Positions 45,056-55,235 of a stretch of 64,000 nucleotides of DNA are shown here, piece after piece. The position numbers and the translations under genes were made by a program. Positions within the stretch are counted from its first letter, which is position 1; each line of letters opens with the position of its first letter. The DNA comes from Enterococcus pallens ATCC BAA-351 (GTDB taxonomy: Bacteria > Bacillota > Bacilli > Lactobacillales > Enterococcaceae). The notes under the pieces are model-generated. The model was not told the DNA's origin. It saw nothing but the letters and a program-made list of their open reading frames with translations, and ran no database searches. Location: assembly GCF_000407485.1 (NCBI RefSeq), contig NZ_ASWD01000002.1, positions 186,001 to 250,000 of the forward strand, given 5' to 3'.

Positions 45056-45096
45056 CAACTGGCTCAAACGGTCGTGTGACCGTCTGGAGCCAGTTG
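45056..45096. terminator. Bidirectional terminator between the SHOCT gene and the PII gene
   Basis: CAACTGGCTC (45056-45065) pairs with GAGCCAGTTG (45087-45096), with an inner ACGGTC/GACCGT pair. T runs lie on both sides. Confidence 0.82.
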
Positions 45097-45106
45097 TCTT
45101 TTCCTA

Positions 45107-45448
45107 TTAAATCGCTGCTTTACCAGATTCTCTGGTGCGGATACGAATAACTTCTTCAATTGGATAAACGAAGATCTTGCCGTTACCGTAATCCTCAGAG
45201 TGGCAAAGATCGATAATCAAATCGATCACACTATCTACTGCTTCATCATCTAAGACAAAGCTGACATTTACTTTAGGTAATAAGGTAGTAATTATCTCTT
45301 GACCGCGTACATGGGACTTTTGTCCTTTCTGTGCGCCACAGCCTAGTACTTGGGTAACGGTCATACCGCTGATCTCCACTTCTCGATCAACAGCTGCTTT
45401 TAACTCTTCTAATTTTTCTTGACGAATAATCGCTTCTACTTTTTTCAT
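45107..45448 (-). CDS. PII family nitrogen regulator (GlnK-like)
   Basis: A 113-residue PII trimer protein. The core GMTVTQVLGCGAQKGQ and LLPKVNVSFVL are clear. The T-loop lacks the uridylylation tyrosine: where E. coli GlnB has Tyr51 this protein has Ile (VRGQEIITTLLPKV). It should therefore not be uridylylated, as in other Gram-positive cases. It binds ATP/ADP and 2-oxoglutarate and gates the ammonium channel encoded beside it. GGAGGG precedes the ATG. Confidence 0.92.
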   Translation of the reverse strand: MKKVEAIIRQEKLEELKAAVDREVEISGMTVTQVLGCGAQKGQKSHVRGQEIITTLLPKVNVSFVLDDEAVDSVIDLIIDLCHSEDYGNGKIFVYPIEEVIRIRTRESGKAAI

Positions 45449-45463
45449 ACTATTCCCTCCAGT

Positions 45464-46678
45464 TTAAGAATCCAAGCCCATAAAGGTTGGGTAGGCATTT
45501 TCATCGTGTTCGATTTGATCCAAGCCAATTGCTTCTTCATGTTCAGATACGCGAATTGGCATAATCGCTTTGATAAATGAGATAATCAAGAAGCTGGCAA
45601 CCCCTGCAAAAACTAATGTAATCCCGATGCTGGCAAGCTGTGCTAGGAATAGATCCATTGAACCGTAGATGAGTCCTGTTCTTCCACCTACAGCAGGATC
45701 AGCAAAAATCCCAGTAACAATTCCGCCGAAAATTCCTCCAACACCATGACAACCAAACGCATCCAAGGCATCATCCAACCCTAGTTTTTGTTTGATGATT
45801 GCAATAAAGAAGTAACAGAAGGGACTAACAAACGCGCCAATTAGAATACTAGACCAAAGAGAGACAAAACCGGCACCTGGCGTAATTGCTACTAAGCCAA
45901 CTACTGCACCTGTACATGCGCCTACTACAGTTGGTTTTCCATTCGTGATTTTTTCAATCAACATCCAAGAAAGCATTCCACAAGCAGCAGCTGTATTAGT
46001 CGTCAGCATCGCGTGAATCGCTAAACCATCGGCTGCTAATGCTGAACCGCCATTGAATCCAAACCAGCCAAACCATAATAAGCCTGCACCTAATACAACG
46101 AAAGGAACATTATGTGGACGATATTCTGTCAAATGATATTCGCGACGACGTCCTAAAACAATGGCCAATACTAAACCTGAAATTCCTGAACTGATATGCA
46201 CTACGTTCCCACCGGCAAAATCAATTGATCCGATTTGATCTAAGAAACCGCCGCCCCAAACCATGTGAGCCATTGGGAAGTAAACAATCGGCAGCCATAA
46301 AGCGATAAAGAGAAAGATTGCGGAGAATTTCATTCTGCCTGCAACCGATCCGGTTAAAATTGCTGTAGTGATTAAAGCAAACATCATTTGGAAGAATGCG
46401 AATAGACCTTCAGGTATCCCGTCACCTTCAGTCATAGATACACCATTGAAAAAGACTTTATCCAAGTTTCCAATGAAGCTTCCTTCGCCGCTAAACGATA
46501 AAGAGTAACCGACTGTAATCCAAATCAGTGAGGCTAGCCCCATGGTACAGATTACCATCATCATGGTGTTTAAGATATTTTTGCGTCGCTCTAATCCTCC
46601 ATAAAAGAAAGCTAACGCAGGAGTCATTAGAAACACCATTGCCGAACAAATTAAAATAAATCCAATATTCCCTGTCAT
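45464..46678 (-). CDS. amtB: Ammonium transporter (Amt)
   Basis: A 404-residue membrane channel for ammonium with about eleven helices. The twin-His pore is seen as NVVHISSGISG and DAFGCHGVGGI, and the conserved FFYGGLERRKNILNTMMMV loop is near residues 27-46 of the frame. The ATG at 46678 behind GAGGTG is preferred to a GTG nine bases earlier. The PII gene follows after 15 bases, the normal Amt/GlnK pairing. Confidence 0.95.
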   Translation of the reverse strand: MTGNIGFILICSAMVFLMTPALAFFYGGLERRKNILNTMMMVICTMGLASLIWITVGYSLSFSGEGSFIGNLDKVFFNGVSMTEGDGIPEGLFAFFQMMFALITTAILTGSVAGRMKFSAIFLFIALWLPIVYFPMAHMVWGGGFLDQIGSIDFAGGNVVHISSGISGLVLAIVLGRRREYHLTEYRPHNVPFVVLGAGLLWFGWFGFNGGSALAADGLAIHAMLTTNTAAACGMLSWMLIEKITNGKPTVVGACTGAVVGLVAITPGAGFVSLWSSILIGAFVSPFCYFFIAIIKQKLGLDDALDAFGCHGVGGIFGGIVTGIFADPAVGGRTGLIYGSMDLFLAQLASIGITLVFAGVASFLIISFIKAIMPIRVSEHEEAIGLDQIEHDENAYPTFMGLDS

Positions 46679-46866
46679 AACACACACCTCATTCTTTAAT
46701 ATGTTACATATTCTAACACCATACAGAAAAATTACCAGTGATTTCCAAGCTTTTTTTCATCTTTTTCTAATTTAGTAACTATTCATGTTAGAAAACCTTA
46801 CATTTATAATCGGTTTTTTTATCTGTTAATTGGTTTAGTAGCGATTATTTCACTAACAATAGAGTA

Positions 46867-46895
46867 TAAAAAAAGACCGGATTTCTCCGATCTTA
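46867..46895 (-). terminator. Terminator of the rsmI end of the replication cluster
   Basis: AAGACCGGA pairs with TCCGATCTT across a short loop, with one mismatch. The A run 46868-46874 gives the U tract on the minus strand, and the stem overlaps the rsmI stop. Confidence 0.78.
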
Positions 46896-47750
46896 CAGCT
46901 CATGAAATTCTTTGTATACTTCCTGTTTCTTTAGCTGATTACGCTTAGCCACTTCTTTAATCGCTTCTTTAGAAGAAAGGCCTGTTGCTATCAGATGCTC
47001 AACCTGCTCTTTCAAACTGCCTTCTGGAATTTCTTCCTCAACAACTTCCGAAGCTCCTGCTATCAGCAGGCAGCATTCTCCTTTTAAAGGATGCTCTGCC
47101 AAATAGTCAATCACTTCTTGCATGCTTCCGCGAATGTATTCCTCATAAAGCTTAGTGAGTTCTCGACAGATTACCACTTGTCGATCCTCTAGAACCTGTT
47201 CCGCATTCTTCAGCGTTTCCTTTACTCGATGCGGCGATTCGTAAAAAATCATGGTACTTGTTTGATTCTTCAACTGCTCCAGCTCTTTTTTCTGTTGGCT
47301 CTTTTTTCGCTGTAAAAAGCCATAAAAATAAAAAGGCTGAGGTGCCAGTCCTGAAGCAATCAATGCGGTCATCCCGGCAGTCGCCCCCGGCAAAGAGACA
47401 ACCGGAATATTTTCTGCGATACAGGCTGCTACCAGCTCCTGACCAGGATCGCTAATCGAAGGCATTCCAGCATCACTTACCTGCGCGATTGTTTGTCCTT
47501 CTTTTAAAAGTGCAAGCAGTTCAGGAATCCGTTCGCGATAATTGTGCTCATGAAAGCTTTTTTGCGGAACCTTGATCTCGAAATGATTCAGTAATTTTTG
47601 CGTATTCCGCGTATCTTCACTAGCAATCAAATCTGCTGCCTGCAACGTTTTAACACTACGAAACGTCATATCCTCTAAATTGCCGATCGGCGTGGGAACA
47701 AGGTATAAGGTGCCCGTGTCGTGACTGCCATAGCTTCTTTGAATGTTCAC
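46893..47750 (-). CDS. rsmI: 16S rRNA (cytidine(1402)-2'-O)-methyltransferase
   Basis: A 285-residue SAM-dependent tetrapyrrole-methylase fold. It opens with TLYLVPTPIGNLEDMTFRSV and has the SEDTRNTQKLLNHF and SDAGMPSISDPG motifs of RsmI. It adds the 2'-O-methyl group to C1402 in the decoding centre. The start is GTG at 47750, eight bases after AAGGAGG; a nearby ATG in another frame is only a shadow. It ends the yabA-rsmI block. Confidence 0.93.
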   Translation of the reverse strand: MNIQRSYGSHDTGTLYLVPTPIGNLEDMTFRSVKTLQAADLIASEDTRNTQKLLNHFEIKVPQKSFHEHNYRERIPELLALLKEGQTIAQVSDAGMPSISDPGQELVAACIAENIPVVSLPGATAGMTALIASGLAPQPFYFYGFLQRKKSQQKKELEQLKNQTSTMIFYESPHRVKETLKNAEQVLEDRQVVICRELTKLYEEYIRGSMQEVIDYLAEHPLKGECCLLIAGASEVVEEEIPEGSLKEQVEHLIATGLSSKEAIKEVAKRNQLKKQEVYKEFHEL

Positions 47751-47801
47751 TCATTCGTCCTCCTTGTCTCATTGAAAAAACCGGAACGAATTGTCCCGGT
47801 T

Positions 47802-48152
47802 TCATTTCCCTTGTTTGCTTTCGCGATAAATGACATCTAAACAAAATGCGCAAGGCTCATCGTGTTCCCGTCTGGACCCGTACAATAAGTTGCAGACATG
47901 GAAGCCATCTTCATAAATTTTTTCCAAATTCATCCGAGAACGTGACAGCTCTTGGCGTTCATCAGTAACCGGCGAAGCTTTCTGGTTCATTTCGCGAACC
48001 CGCTCTCTTAACCGTTCATTTTCCATTTCCAAGGTAGCATTTTTCTCAATTAGTTCTAGCAGATCTTCCTTCATCTCAGCTAGCTCGGCTACATTATGCT
48101 GCATTTCCTGCTCTAAACGATTCAGCCCATCATAAAGCGAACGTCTATCCAT
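47802..48152 (-). CDS. yabA: Replication initiation control protein YabA
   Basis: A 116-residue protein with a long N-terminal coiled coil (leucine repeats over the first ~60 residues, MDRRSLYDGLNRLEQEMQHN) and a C-terminal zinc site (CNLLYGSRREHDEPCAFC with a His). YabA restrains DnaA at oriC through contacts with DnaA and DnaN. It lies between ricT and rsmI as in B. subtilis. AGGTGA lies upstream; the ATG at 48155 is an alternative three bases earlier. Confidence 0.93.
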   Translation of the reverse strand: MDRRSLYDGLNRLEQEMQHNVAELAEMKEDLLELIEKNATLEMENERLRERVREMNQKASPVTDERQELSRSRMNLEKIYEDGFHVCNLLYGSRREHDEPCAFCLDVIYRESKQGK

Positions 48153-48969
48153 CATGCTGATCACCTGCTTTTACTGCCTGCAGCTCACTATAGTCGTATT
48201 CAATAGCAGTTTCTCGTCCAGGCAGACGAACTTTAATTACACGACTTAACAAGTTCAGGCCGATTACCCGCCCCTTGCCGTCTGGTGTTTGGACTTCTTT
48301 TCCGTAGTCTGGTAATTCACGTTTCGCAGCTTCATATTCGGTATTTTCATACTTCAAGCAGCACATTAAACGGCCGCATAAGCCTGAAATTTTGGTTGGA
48401 TTCAAGGACAATCCTTGATCTTTGGCCATTTTAATCGACACAGGAATAAAGTCTCCCAAGAAGGTCGAACAGCATAACGGTCGACCGCAAGGACCAATCC
48501 CGCCTAAAATCTTCGCTTCATCACGTACGCCAATTTGGCGAAGTTCGATTCGAGTCCGAAACACCGAAGCTAAATCCTTCACTAATTCACGGAAATCTAC
48601 CCGACCATCCGCAGTAAAATAGAAGATCATTTTGCTGCGATCGAAGGTATACTCCACTTGAATCAGCTTCATTTCTAGTTCATGATCCCGAATTTTTTCT
48701 TTGGCTACTTTAAAGGCTGCCTGCGCATCGCGTTCATTCTCCAGCGCTTTTTGCAGTTCTTTTTCTGAAGCTTTATGCAAAATTGTTTTTAAATCATCTG
48801 ATAAATCACTAGAATCCATCTCTAATTTAGGGATGGCTACAGTGGCAATCTGATGCGCTTGTTGTGATTCAACTAATACTTTTTCATTATAATAGTATTC
48901 GTTTTTGCCTGGTGCATAATAATAAATATGCCCTGCTTCGCGAAAACGGACACCGACAACTTCAACCAT
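48145..48969 (-). CDS. ricT: PSP1/RicT family protein (YaaT)
   Basis: A 274-residue PSP1-domain protein with cysteines in GGIGPCGRPLCCSTFLGDFI and SGLCGRLMCCLKYENTEY, which in RicT hold an iron-sulfur cluster. In Bacillus it forms a complex with RicA and RicF and affects RNA processing, sporulation and competence. GGGAG precedes the ATG. It lies in the usual place between holB and yabA, with which it overlaps by eight bases. Confidence 0.92.
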   Translation of the reverse strand: MVEVVGVRFREAGHIYYYAPGKNEYYYNEKVLVESQQAHQIATVAIPKLEMDSSDLSDDLKTILHKASEKELQKALENERDAQAAFKVAKEKIRDHELEMKLIQVEYTFDRSKMIFYFTADGRVDFRELVKDLASVFRTRIELRQIGVRDEAKILGGIGPCGRPLCCSTFLGDFIPVSIKMAKDQGLSLNPTKISGLCGRLMCCLKYENTEYEAAKRELPDYGKEVQTPDGKGRVIGLNLLSRVIKVRLPGRETAIEYDYSELQAVKAGDQHDG

Positions 48970-48999
48970 TGGTCTCCCTACTCTCTGTAAAAAATAACA

Positions 49000-49941
49000 T
49001 TAAGCAAATATAACATGCAACGTTATTTGTTCTGCAATATTTTGAAAGGATACATTGGCCTCTAGTTTCTGATTGGCAAGTAAAATCTCTTCTAACAGAT
49101 GGTTATAGAAAGCGATGGACTGTTGATTTTGCTGAAGCATTTGATTACGCTTTTCTTTTACATAAAATGCCAGCATTTCAAAGGCTGTTCGCTGCTGCAT
49201 CTTGTCCTTGAAAACTTTTACTAGTTTTTTTTGTACATAGATAAAGGCCTGCGGGTCCTGTTTTTCAAGGTAACTATACCATTGAATAACAGTATCCTTA
49301 GATTCATTAAACCATTCATCCTTTGATATTTCAACTGCTTTTGTATAACTATTTGTTAAATTCGTCAAGAGTTTCGCTGATTTGAGAGGGATATGGGCTT
49401 CTTTTTCCAACTGTTCGACCAATTTTTCTGTCGACAAGGCTTGAAAATGAATTATTTGACAACGTGAACGAATGGTCGGAAGGATCTTGCCGATTGCCTG
49501 TGTTTCTAAAATGATCATAAAATTCGCTGGCGGTTCCTCCAGAAATTTCAATAAGCTGTTGGCAGAATTGGTATTCATCCTTTCTGCTTCATGAATTAAT
49601 ACAACCTTTTTAGCTGATTCAAATCCGCTTTTCCCCAGCTCTACCTGCAGCTGGCGAATCTGTTCTACCTTGATGGTTTGACCATCTGGAGCGACCTCCA
49701 CGACATCGGGATGCTCATGGTTGCCGATTCGCAGACAGTTGTTGCATTCTTCACACGGTAGTCCGTCTTTTAAGGACAGGCAGAACAGGTGCTTGGTAAA
49801 CCATAAAGCCATTTCCGCTTTTCCGGTTCCCTGATCCCCTTCAAAAAGATAAGCATGGGCTAAACGACCATGCTTAAAGCTGTTCTGTAGTTGACGGAAA
49901 ACAACCGGTTGAAGTTGTTGTAGTTTTTCTGCTTCTGTCAT
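49000..49941 (-). CDS. holB: DNA polymerase III delta' subunit
   Basis: A 313-residue clamp-loader subunit. Walker A GDQGTGKAE is degenerate (Ala replacing Ser/Thr), the zinc cysteines are CLSLKDGLPCEECNNC, and a sensor region follows (ERMNTNSANSLLKFLEEPPA). Delta' normally lacks ATPase activity. The start is next to the darA stop, with little Shine-Dalgarno sequence, so translation is likely coupled to darA. Confidence 0.94.
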   Translation of the reverse strand: MTEAEKLQQLQPVVFRQLQNSFKHGRLAHAYLFEGDQGTGKAEMALWFTKHLFCLSLKDGLPCEECNNCLRIGNHEHPDVVEVAPDGQTIKVEQIRQLQVELGKSGFESAKKVVLIHEAERMNTNSANSLLKFLEEPPANFMIILETQAIGKILPTIRSRCQIIHFQALSTEKLVEQLEKEAHIPLKSAKLLTNLTNSYTKAVEISKDEWFNESKDTVIQWYSYLEKQDPQAFIYVQKKLVKVFKDKMQQRTAFEMLAFYVKEKRNQMLQQNQQSIAFYNHLLEEILLANQKLEANVSFQNIAEQITLHVIFA

Positions 49942-49942
49942 C

Positions 49943-50275
<333 letters not shown>

Positions 50276-50285
50276 CTACACCTCT

Positions 50286-50930
50286 CTAGTTTTGAAAATA
50301 CTTAGGGTAACGGGAGATTAATTCGTAAAAACAATCCTCCACGACTAATTCTAGACGTTTTCTAGCGTCGATTTTAATAATACGTTCGGCGTGTTCATCT
50401 GCCAATTTTAAATAGGCATGACGTACCCGTTGATGAAATTGCAAGCCTTCTGCATCTAGTCGATCAATTTGATTGGTGCGACTGCTCATAATACGCTGCA
50501 GACCAGTATCAGAATCAACGTCTAAGTAAAGAGTGACATCAGGAACAGTTCCTTCAATGGCAAATTCATTAATTTGAGCGACTTCTCGCATCCCAATTCC
50601 CCGACCTGCTCCTTGATAAGCCAACGAGCTGTCGACAAAACGGTCACACAGCACAATTTTACCTTGCTCTAAAGCAGGCCAAATTTTCTCAATCAGATGC
50701 TGTCTGCGAGCTGCTGCATAAAGCAGTGCTTCTGTCCGATCATCCATTCGATCATTCTTAGGGTCCAAAATCACTTGGCGAATCTTTTCAGCGATCGGAA
50801 TCCCACCAGGTTCTCTAGTTTTTACGATGTCCTTGGTGGCTACCTGCTGTAAGAGAGGAAACAATTCCTCAATCACGCTTGTCTTGCCAGCGCCGTCTGG
50901 ACCTTCAATAGTAATAAATAAGCCGTTCAC
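50286..50930 (-). CDS. tmk: Thymidylate kinase
   Basis: A 214-residue enzyme making dTDP from dTMP and ATP. The P-loop is ITIEGPDGAGKTS (residues 6-18), the DRFVDSSLAYQG motif follows, and a LID region lies near residue 145. GTG 50930 is the start, nine bases after GGAGG. It lies between recR and darA in the replication block. Confidence 0.96.
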   Translation of the reverse strand: MNGLFITIEGPDGAGKTSVIEELFPLLQQVATKDIVKTREPGGIPIAEKIRQVILDPKNDRMDDRTEALLYAAARRQHLIEKIWPALEQGKIVLCDRFVDSSLAYQGAGRGIGMREVAQINEFAIEGTVPDVTLYLDVDSDTGLQRIMSSRTNQIDRLDAEGLQFHQRVRHAYLKLADEHAERIIKIDARKRLELVVEDCFYELISRYPKYFQN

Positions 50931-50972
50931 TCTTCGTTGCCTCCATTAGTTCTATTCTCATTGTACACAAAA

Positions 50973-51006
50973 ACGTCGTGAAAGAAAAACCTAGAGTTCA
51001 CGACGT
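50973..51006 (-). terminator. Terminator after recR
   Basis: ACGTCGTGAA (50973-50982) pairs exactly with TTCACGACGT (50997-51006); a T run follows on the minus strand. It lies across the recR stop. Confidence 0.78.
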
Positions 51007-51587
51007 CCTTCCACCGCTTTTAACAAAGTCACTTCATCTGCATATTCAATGTCGCTGCCAACGGACAAGCCGTGGGCCAAACGCGTAACTTTTATCCCTG
51101 CCGGTTTGATCAGCCGCGACAAGTACATGGCGGTTGCTTCCCCTTCAGTCGTAGCGTTGGTGGCAATAATGACTTCTTTCACTTCATCGTCATGCAGACG
51201 CTTAATCAATGGTGCGATATTGATATCTTCCGGGCCAGTCCCCTCCATAGGCGACAGAACACCGTGAAGCACATGATACAATCCGTGATAATCCCGAACC
51301 TTTTCCAGAGCCATAACATCCTTAGGCTCCTCTACTACTAAGATCGTACTGCGATCTCGAGTGGTATCACGACAAATTTCACAAGGATCTTCTTCAGTGA
51401 TGTTGCCGCAGACACTGCAAAAATGCAGGTCCCGCTTCACACTGATCAGTGAGCGGGCAAAGTCATTTACGGTTTCATCCTTCATATCAATGGTAAAGAA
51501 AGCTAAGCGCGTAGCCGTTTTCTGTCCGATTCCCGGCAGCTTCATGTAGCTTTCGATTAGTTTTGCTATTGGTTCTGGGTATTGCAT
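50991..51587 (-). CDS. recR: Recombination mediator RecR
   Basis: A 198-residue ring-forming protein with an N-terminal HhH ([15 protein letters not shown]), a zinc finger ([16 protein letters not shown]) and a TOPRIM domain ([14 protein letters not shown]). It works with RecF and RecO in loading RecA at gaps. AAAGGAAG precedes the ATG. It lies between yaaK and tmk. Confidence 0.96.
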   Translation of the reverse strand: MQYPEPIAKLIESYMKLPGIGQKTATRLAFFTIDMKDETVNDFARSLISVKRDLHFCSVCGNITEEDPCEICRDTTRDRSTILVVEEPKDVMALEKVRDYHGLYHVLHGVLSPMEGTGPEDINIAPLIKRLHDDEVKEVIIATNATTEGEATAMYLSRLIKPAGIKVTRLAHGLSVGSDIEYADEVTLLKAVEGRREL

Positions 51588-51615
51588 GGACTACTTCCTT
51601 TCAACCGAAAAGCAA

Positions 51616-51927
51616 TTAGATCCCAGGTAATCCTTTGGTGTATTTACCCATTGTTTCTTCGGTTTCTTCGCTTATTTTTGTTAGCGCATCATTGACTGCC
51701 AAGATAACCATATCCTGCAGCATATCTGGATCTTCTGGATCAATTAATTCTGGATTGATTTCCATTGCTTTCATCGTTTTATCTCCAGTGAAAACAACTT
51801 TTACTAAATCATTAGCAGATGCACCGAAAAATTCTTTTGCATTCAATTCTTCTTGTGCCTTCATCATTTCCTTTTGCATTTTTTGCATTTGTTTCATCAT
51901 ACCTTGCATATTTCCCATTCCACGCAT
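51616..51927 (-). CDS. YbaB/EbfC family nucleoid-associated protein
   Basis: A small Met- and Lys-rich protein of about 103 residues ([20 protein letters not shown] at the start, then a central [20 protein letters not shown]). YbaB proteins bind DNA as dimers and are usually found between dnaX and recR, as here. The start is ATG 51927; a GTG one codon earlier is possible. Confidence 0.94.
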   Translation of the reverse strand: MRGMGNMQGMMKQMQKMQKEMMKAQEELNAKEFFGASANDLVKVVFTGDKTMKAMEINPELIDPEDPDMLQDMVILAVNDALTKISEETEETMGKYTKGLPGI

Positions 51928-52077
51928 CACAATTGATCACTTCTCTTTCTTCTTTTTATCGATTAATTTTTCTATTATTATAGCTCACTTTAGATAGTAA
52001 TTATCAAAAGCTGCTTAGAGCTAACTTGAAGCAAGTTATAACAAATTCTTCAAATTTGTCTGCATATTGCAGAGCGA

Positions 52078-53811
52078 TTAGTCTTCTTGAATAGTAACTA
52101 AATCACCGAAAAGGCTTTTGGCTTGTTCAACGACTTGGTTTTCTTCCGGAATTAGTTCGATTTCGCCTTCTTCTTCCGTGTCGCTGACTTCCGGCTTCAG
52201 GTCTTTGTGCTGACTGACATAAGATTGGCGCAAACGCGGCCAGCTTTCTCGGGTAATAAAGACAAAATCTGGTGAGTAATCCTTAATCATTAGTCCTAAT
52301 GAGTTTTGCATATTCGTACGTAATTCTTCGTTACCGTCTGCCCGCTGACAAACAATCTCATAATCAAAAGCTAGCAGCAGTAAGCTTGGTCCGGCGGCAA
52401 CTGGCTCACTGGCCTTAAGCAGCGCGCGTTGTGTCACCGGTAAAGCCATCAGTAAGTCTTCCCATACGCCACGAATTCCTTGCAGATGATCCTTAGTCGC
52501 TTCAGACAGAACCTGGTAAACCCGTTCAGTCGGAATCCGATAAGCACTGCTGGTTTTCTTTGGTGCTCTTGCCTTTGGCTCTTCAGCTTTGGCTTGAGGG
52601 GCAGGTCGCTCCTTCAGCTGCTTGACTTCCGTTTGCAGCTGCACGATCTGACGTTTCAGCTCAAGAATTTCCTCACTGTTCACAGGAGCCGCTGCTGCAG
52701 GTTCTCCACCACTAACAGCTGGCGCTGCGTTGACTGGAGGTGCGGCTAGTTTTACCGTGGCAACCTCCAAATAGACATTGGCATGGTTGGTAAAACGAAT
52801 TTCATTTTGCGTCTCGCTTAAAATCTTAATCATCCAATAGAAGCGATCAGCTGGTGTCTTCTCCGCCAACTCTTTGAAGGCTTCTGTTAAGTTGACCCGA
52901 TCATTCAATAACTGCGGTGCTTGCTGATACATCAGCAAATCACGGCAATACAACAGTAAATCCTCCGTTAAGCGACGGGCCTCTTTCCCTTCTGCCAAAA
53001 TATTTTCCAGCACCTCTAAAGCTGCACTGACATTTTGCGCTAAGCAGGCAGAAATAAAGGCATCCATCATTTCAGTAGTTAAGCTGCCGGTAACGGCTAG
53101 AGCATCAGCTAAGGTAATTGTTTCGTCACTAAAGGAAATCGCCTGATCCAAAATACTCAAGGCATCCCGCATCCCGCCTTCAGCAGCACGAGCAATTACT
53201 GACAAAGCCTGCTCCTCATAAGTCAGGTTGCTGGCATCTAAAATGTACTGCATCCGACCGACAATCGCTTGTACCCCGATTCGCTTGAAATCAAAGCGCT
53301 GTGTTCGTGAAATAATTGTCGCCGGAATCTTATGCGGTTCCGTGGTTGCTAAAATAAAAATCACATGCTCTTTTGGCTCTTCCAAGGTTTTCAACAAAGC
53401 GTTGAAGGCCCCAGTGGAAAGCATATGTACTTCATCGATAATATATACTTTGTATTCAGCAGTCGTTGGCGCATAGTTCGCCCGATCGCGAATGAAGCGG
53501 ATCTCTTCGACACCATTATTGCTGGCCGCATCAATTTCAATAACATCCTCTTGGCGTCCCTCGGTAATCGAACGGCACATTTCGCATTCATTGCATGGTT
53601 CTCCGTCGACACTGTTGGGACAGTTGATGGCTTTGGCAAAGATTTTTGCAGCACTGGTTTTCCCGGTTCCTCTCGGTCCAGTAAACAAATACGCATGGGA
53701 GGTCTTTTTTTGTTTTATCGCATTTTTCAGCGTTTTGGTAATAGCCTCTTGTCCAACCACATCGTCAAAACGCTGCGAACGCCAGACACGATATAGTGCT
53801 TGATATGCCAT
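52078..53811 (-). CDS. dnaX: DNA polymerase III gamma/tau subunit
   Basis: A 577-residue clamp-loader ATPase. Walker A is GPRGTGKTS, the zinc cysteines are CPNSVDGEPCNECEMC, and the sensor motif is FNALLKTLEEP. The C-terminal part carries the Pro/Ala-rich linker and the polymerase-binding region of tau. ATG 53811 has GAGGGTG upstream; the extra 13 residues of the longer frame are unsupported. No programmed frameshift site is seen at the normal place. Confidence 0.94.
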   Translation of the reverse strand: MAYQALYRVWRSQRFDDVVGQEAITKTLKNAIKQKKTSHAYLFTGPRGTGKTSAAKIFAKAINCPNSVDGEPCNECEMCRSITEGRQEDVIEIDAASNNGVEEIRFIRDRANYAPTTAEYKVYIIDEVHMLSTGAFNALLKTLEEPKEHVIFILATTEPHKIPATIISRTQRFDFKRIGVQAIVGRMQYILDASNLTYEEQALSVIARAAEGGMRDALSILDQAISFSDETITLADALAVTGSLTTEMMDAFISACLAQNVSAALEVLENILAEGKEARRLTEDLLLYCRDLLMYQQAPQLLNDRVNLTEAFKELAEKTPADRFYWMIKILSETQNEIRFTNHANVYLEVATVKLAAPPVNAAPAVSGGEPAAAAPVNSEEILELKRQIVQLQTEVKQLKERPAPQAKAEEPKARAPKKTSSAYRIPTERVYQVLSEATKDHLQGIRGVWEDLLMALPVTQRALLKASEPVAAGPSLLLLAFDYEIVCQRADGNEELRTNMQNSLGLMIKDYSPDFVFITRESWPRLRQSYVSQHKDLKPEVSDTEEEGEIELIPEENQVVEQAKSLFGDLVTIQED

Positions 53812-53994
53812 AGTCACCCTCTTTTCTTTTGTGCCCTGCTTTAAAATCACCGCTCCCTATTATACGTGATTTTGTCAAAAATTACTACATTAATCCAGCT
53901 GGCTTAGCGAGTTTTTAAACTTGAAAAATCTTTATTTCTGAGCCCGATATTCTCTATGATATAATAAAAAAAGATATCTTAAGGAGGCTATTTT

Positions 53995-55224
53995 ATGGGA
54001 CTAATTAAAGCAGCAACAAGCACCATTGGCGGCGGCTTAGCGGACCAGTGGCTAGAGGTCATTGAACCTGCTGATATGGGGCAAACGACTGTTATGACTA
54101 AAGGCGTTGCCGTGCGTCAAGACGATCGCCGGGGATCAAATAAAAAAGGAACCAAGGACGTAATCACCGATGGTTCCGTGGTTCACGTTTACCCAAATAT
54201 GATGATGCTTTTAGTTGACGGCGGCAAGGTCATTGACTTTACGGCTGAAGAAGGCTATTACACAGTGAAAAATGATTCTGCTCCTTCTATGTTCCAAGGT
54301 TCACTGAAGGAAGCCATCGCTGAAACCTTTGATCGCTTTAAATATGGTGGCGTGACTCCTCAAAAGCAGCAGGTTTATTACATTAACCTGCAGGAAATCA
54401 AAGGGATCAAGTTTGGCACACCCACACCATTGAACTATTTTGACAACTTTTATAATGCGGAGCTGTTTTTGAGAGCCCATGGTACGTACTCGATTAAAAT
54501 TACCGATCCTATTTTATTCTTTGCCAATGCGGTACCGCGCAATCTGGAACAGGTGGACATTTCCGATATTAATGAACAATACCTGCAAGAATTTCTAACT
54601 GCCCTGCAAACAACCATCAACCAGTTGTCTGCTAACGGTGAGCGCATTTCCTATGTGCCATCAAAAAGCATGGAGCTGAGCAAATACATGTCCAATGTCT
54701 TGGATGATAACTGGCGTGAACTTCGCGGGATGGAAATTGTTTCTGTGGCAGTCGCTAGCATCTCTTATACTGATGACTCAACCGAACTGATTAACATGCG
54801 CAATAAAGGTGCCATGCTGGGTGATCCGGGAATTCGCGAAGGGTACGTGCAAGGTTCAGTCGCTCGTGGAATGGAAGCAGCAGGAAGCAATCAATCTGGC
54901 GCCGGCAATGCCTTCTTTGGAATGGGCATGGGAATGAATACGGGTGGCTCTTACCTGTCTCAGGCTTCAGAAACCAACCAGCAGCAAGCCCAGCAAAAAC
55001 AAGCCCAGGGCGATACTTGGACCTGTCCGAAATGCGGCACTGAAAACTCAGGAAAATTCTGCAGCAATTGCGGCGAACCAAAGCCGGCTTCAGCGGACGC
55101 GGCAGCAACACCAAAAATTCAAATGAAATGCAGTGAATGCGGAGAAATCGTTGACTTGAGCAATGGCGTACCGAAATTCTGTCCTCATTGCGGCAAACCC
55201 TTTAAGGGAATTCCGCTGGATTAA
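53995..55224 (+). CDS. YdjI-like SPFH domain protein with two zinc ribbons
   Basis: A 409-residue protein. Residues 1-300 resemble an SPFH domain (LADQWLEVIEPADMGQTTVM, then EGYVQGSVARGMEAAGSNQS at its end), then a Gln/Gly-rich linker and two zinc ribbons (CPKCGTENSGKFCSNCG and CSECGEIVDLSNGVPKFCPH...). It matches B. subtilis YdjI, of the ydjFGHI operon linked to PspA-type envelope stress. AAGGAGG precedes the ATG. A TATAAT at 53960-53965 is a likely -10. It is the first of three genes; no pspA is present. Confidence 0.82.
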   Translation: MGLIKAATSTIGGGLADQWLEVIEPADMGQTTVMTKGVAVRQDDRRGSNKKGTKDVITDGSVVHVYPNMMMLLVDGGKVIDFTAEEGYYTVKNDSAPSMFQGSLKEAIAETFDRFKYGGVTPQKQQVYYINLQEIKGIKFGTPTPLNYFDNFYNAELFLRAHGTYSIKITDPILFFANAVPRNLEQVDISDINEQYLQEFLTALQTTINQLSANGERISYVPSKSMELSKYMSNVLDDNWRELRGMEIVSVAVASISYTDDSTELINMRNKGAMLGDPGIREGYVQGSVARGMEAAGSNQSGAGNAFFGMGMGMNTGGSYLSQASETNQQQAQQKQAQGDTWTCPKCGTENSGKFCSNCGEPKPASADAAATPKIQMKCSECGEIVDLSNGVPKFCPHCGKPFKGIPLD

Positions 55225-55235
55225 GGAGGAAACTA

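Noticed and set aside
53690..53720. A7 run near the start of dnaX as a programmed frameshift site
   Set aside because: It lies in codons near the N-terminus, where a frameshift would destroy the ATPase; the known site is far downstream.
53365..53796. 143-codon plus-strand frame
   Set aside because: Antisense to dnaX; its reading follows the codon pattern of the real gene.
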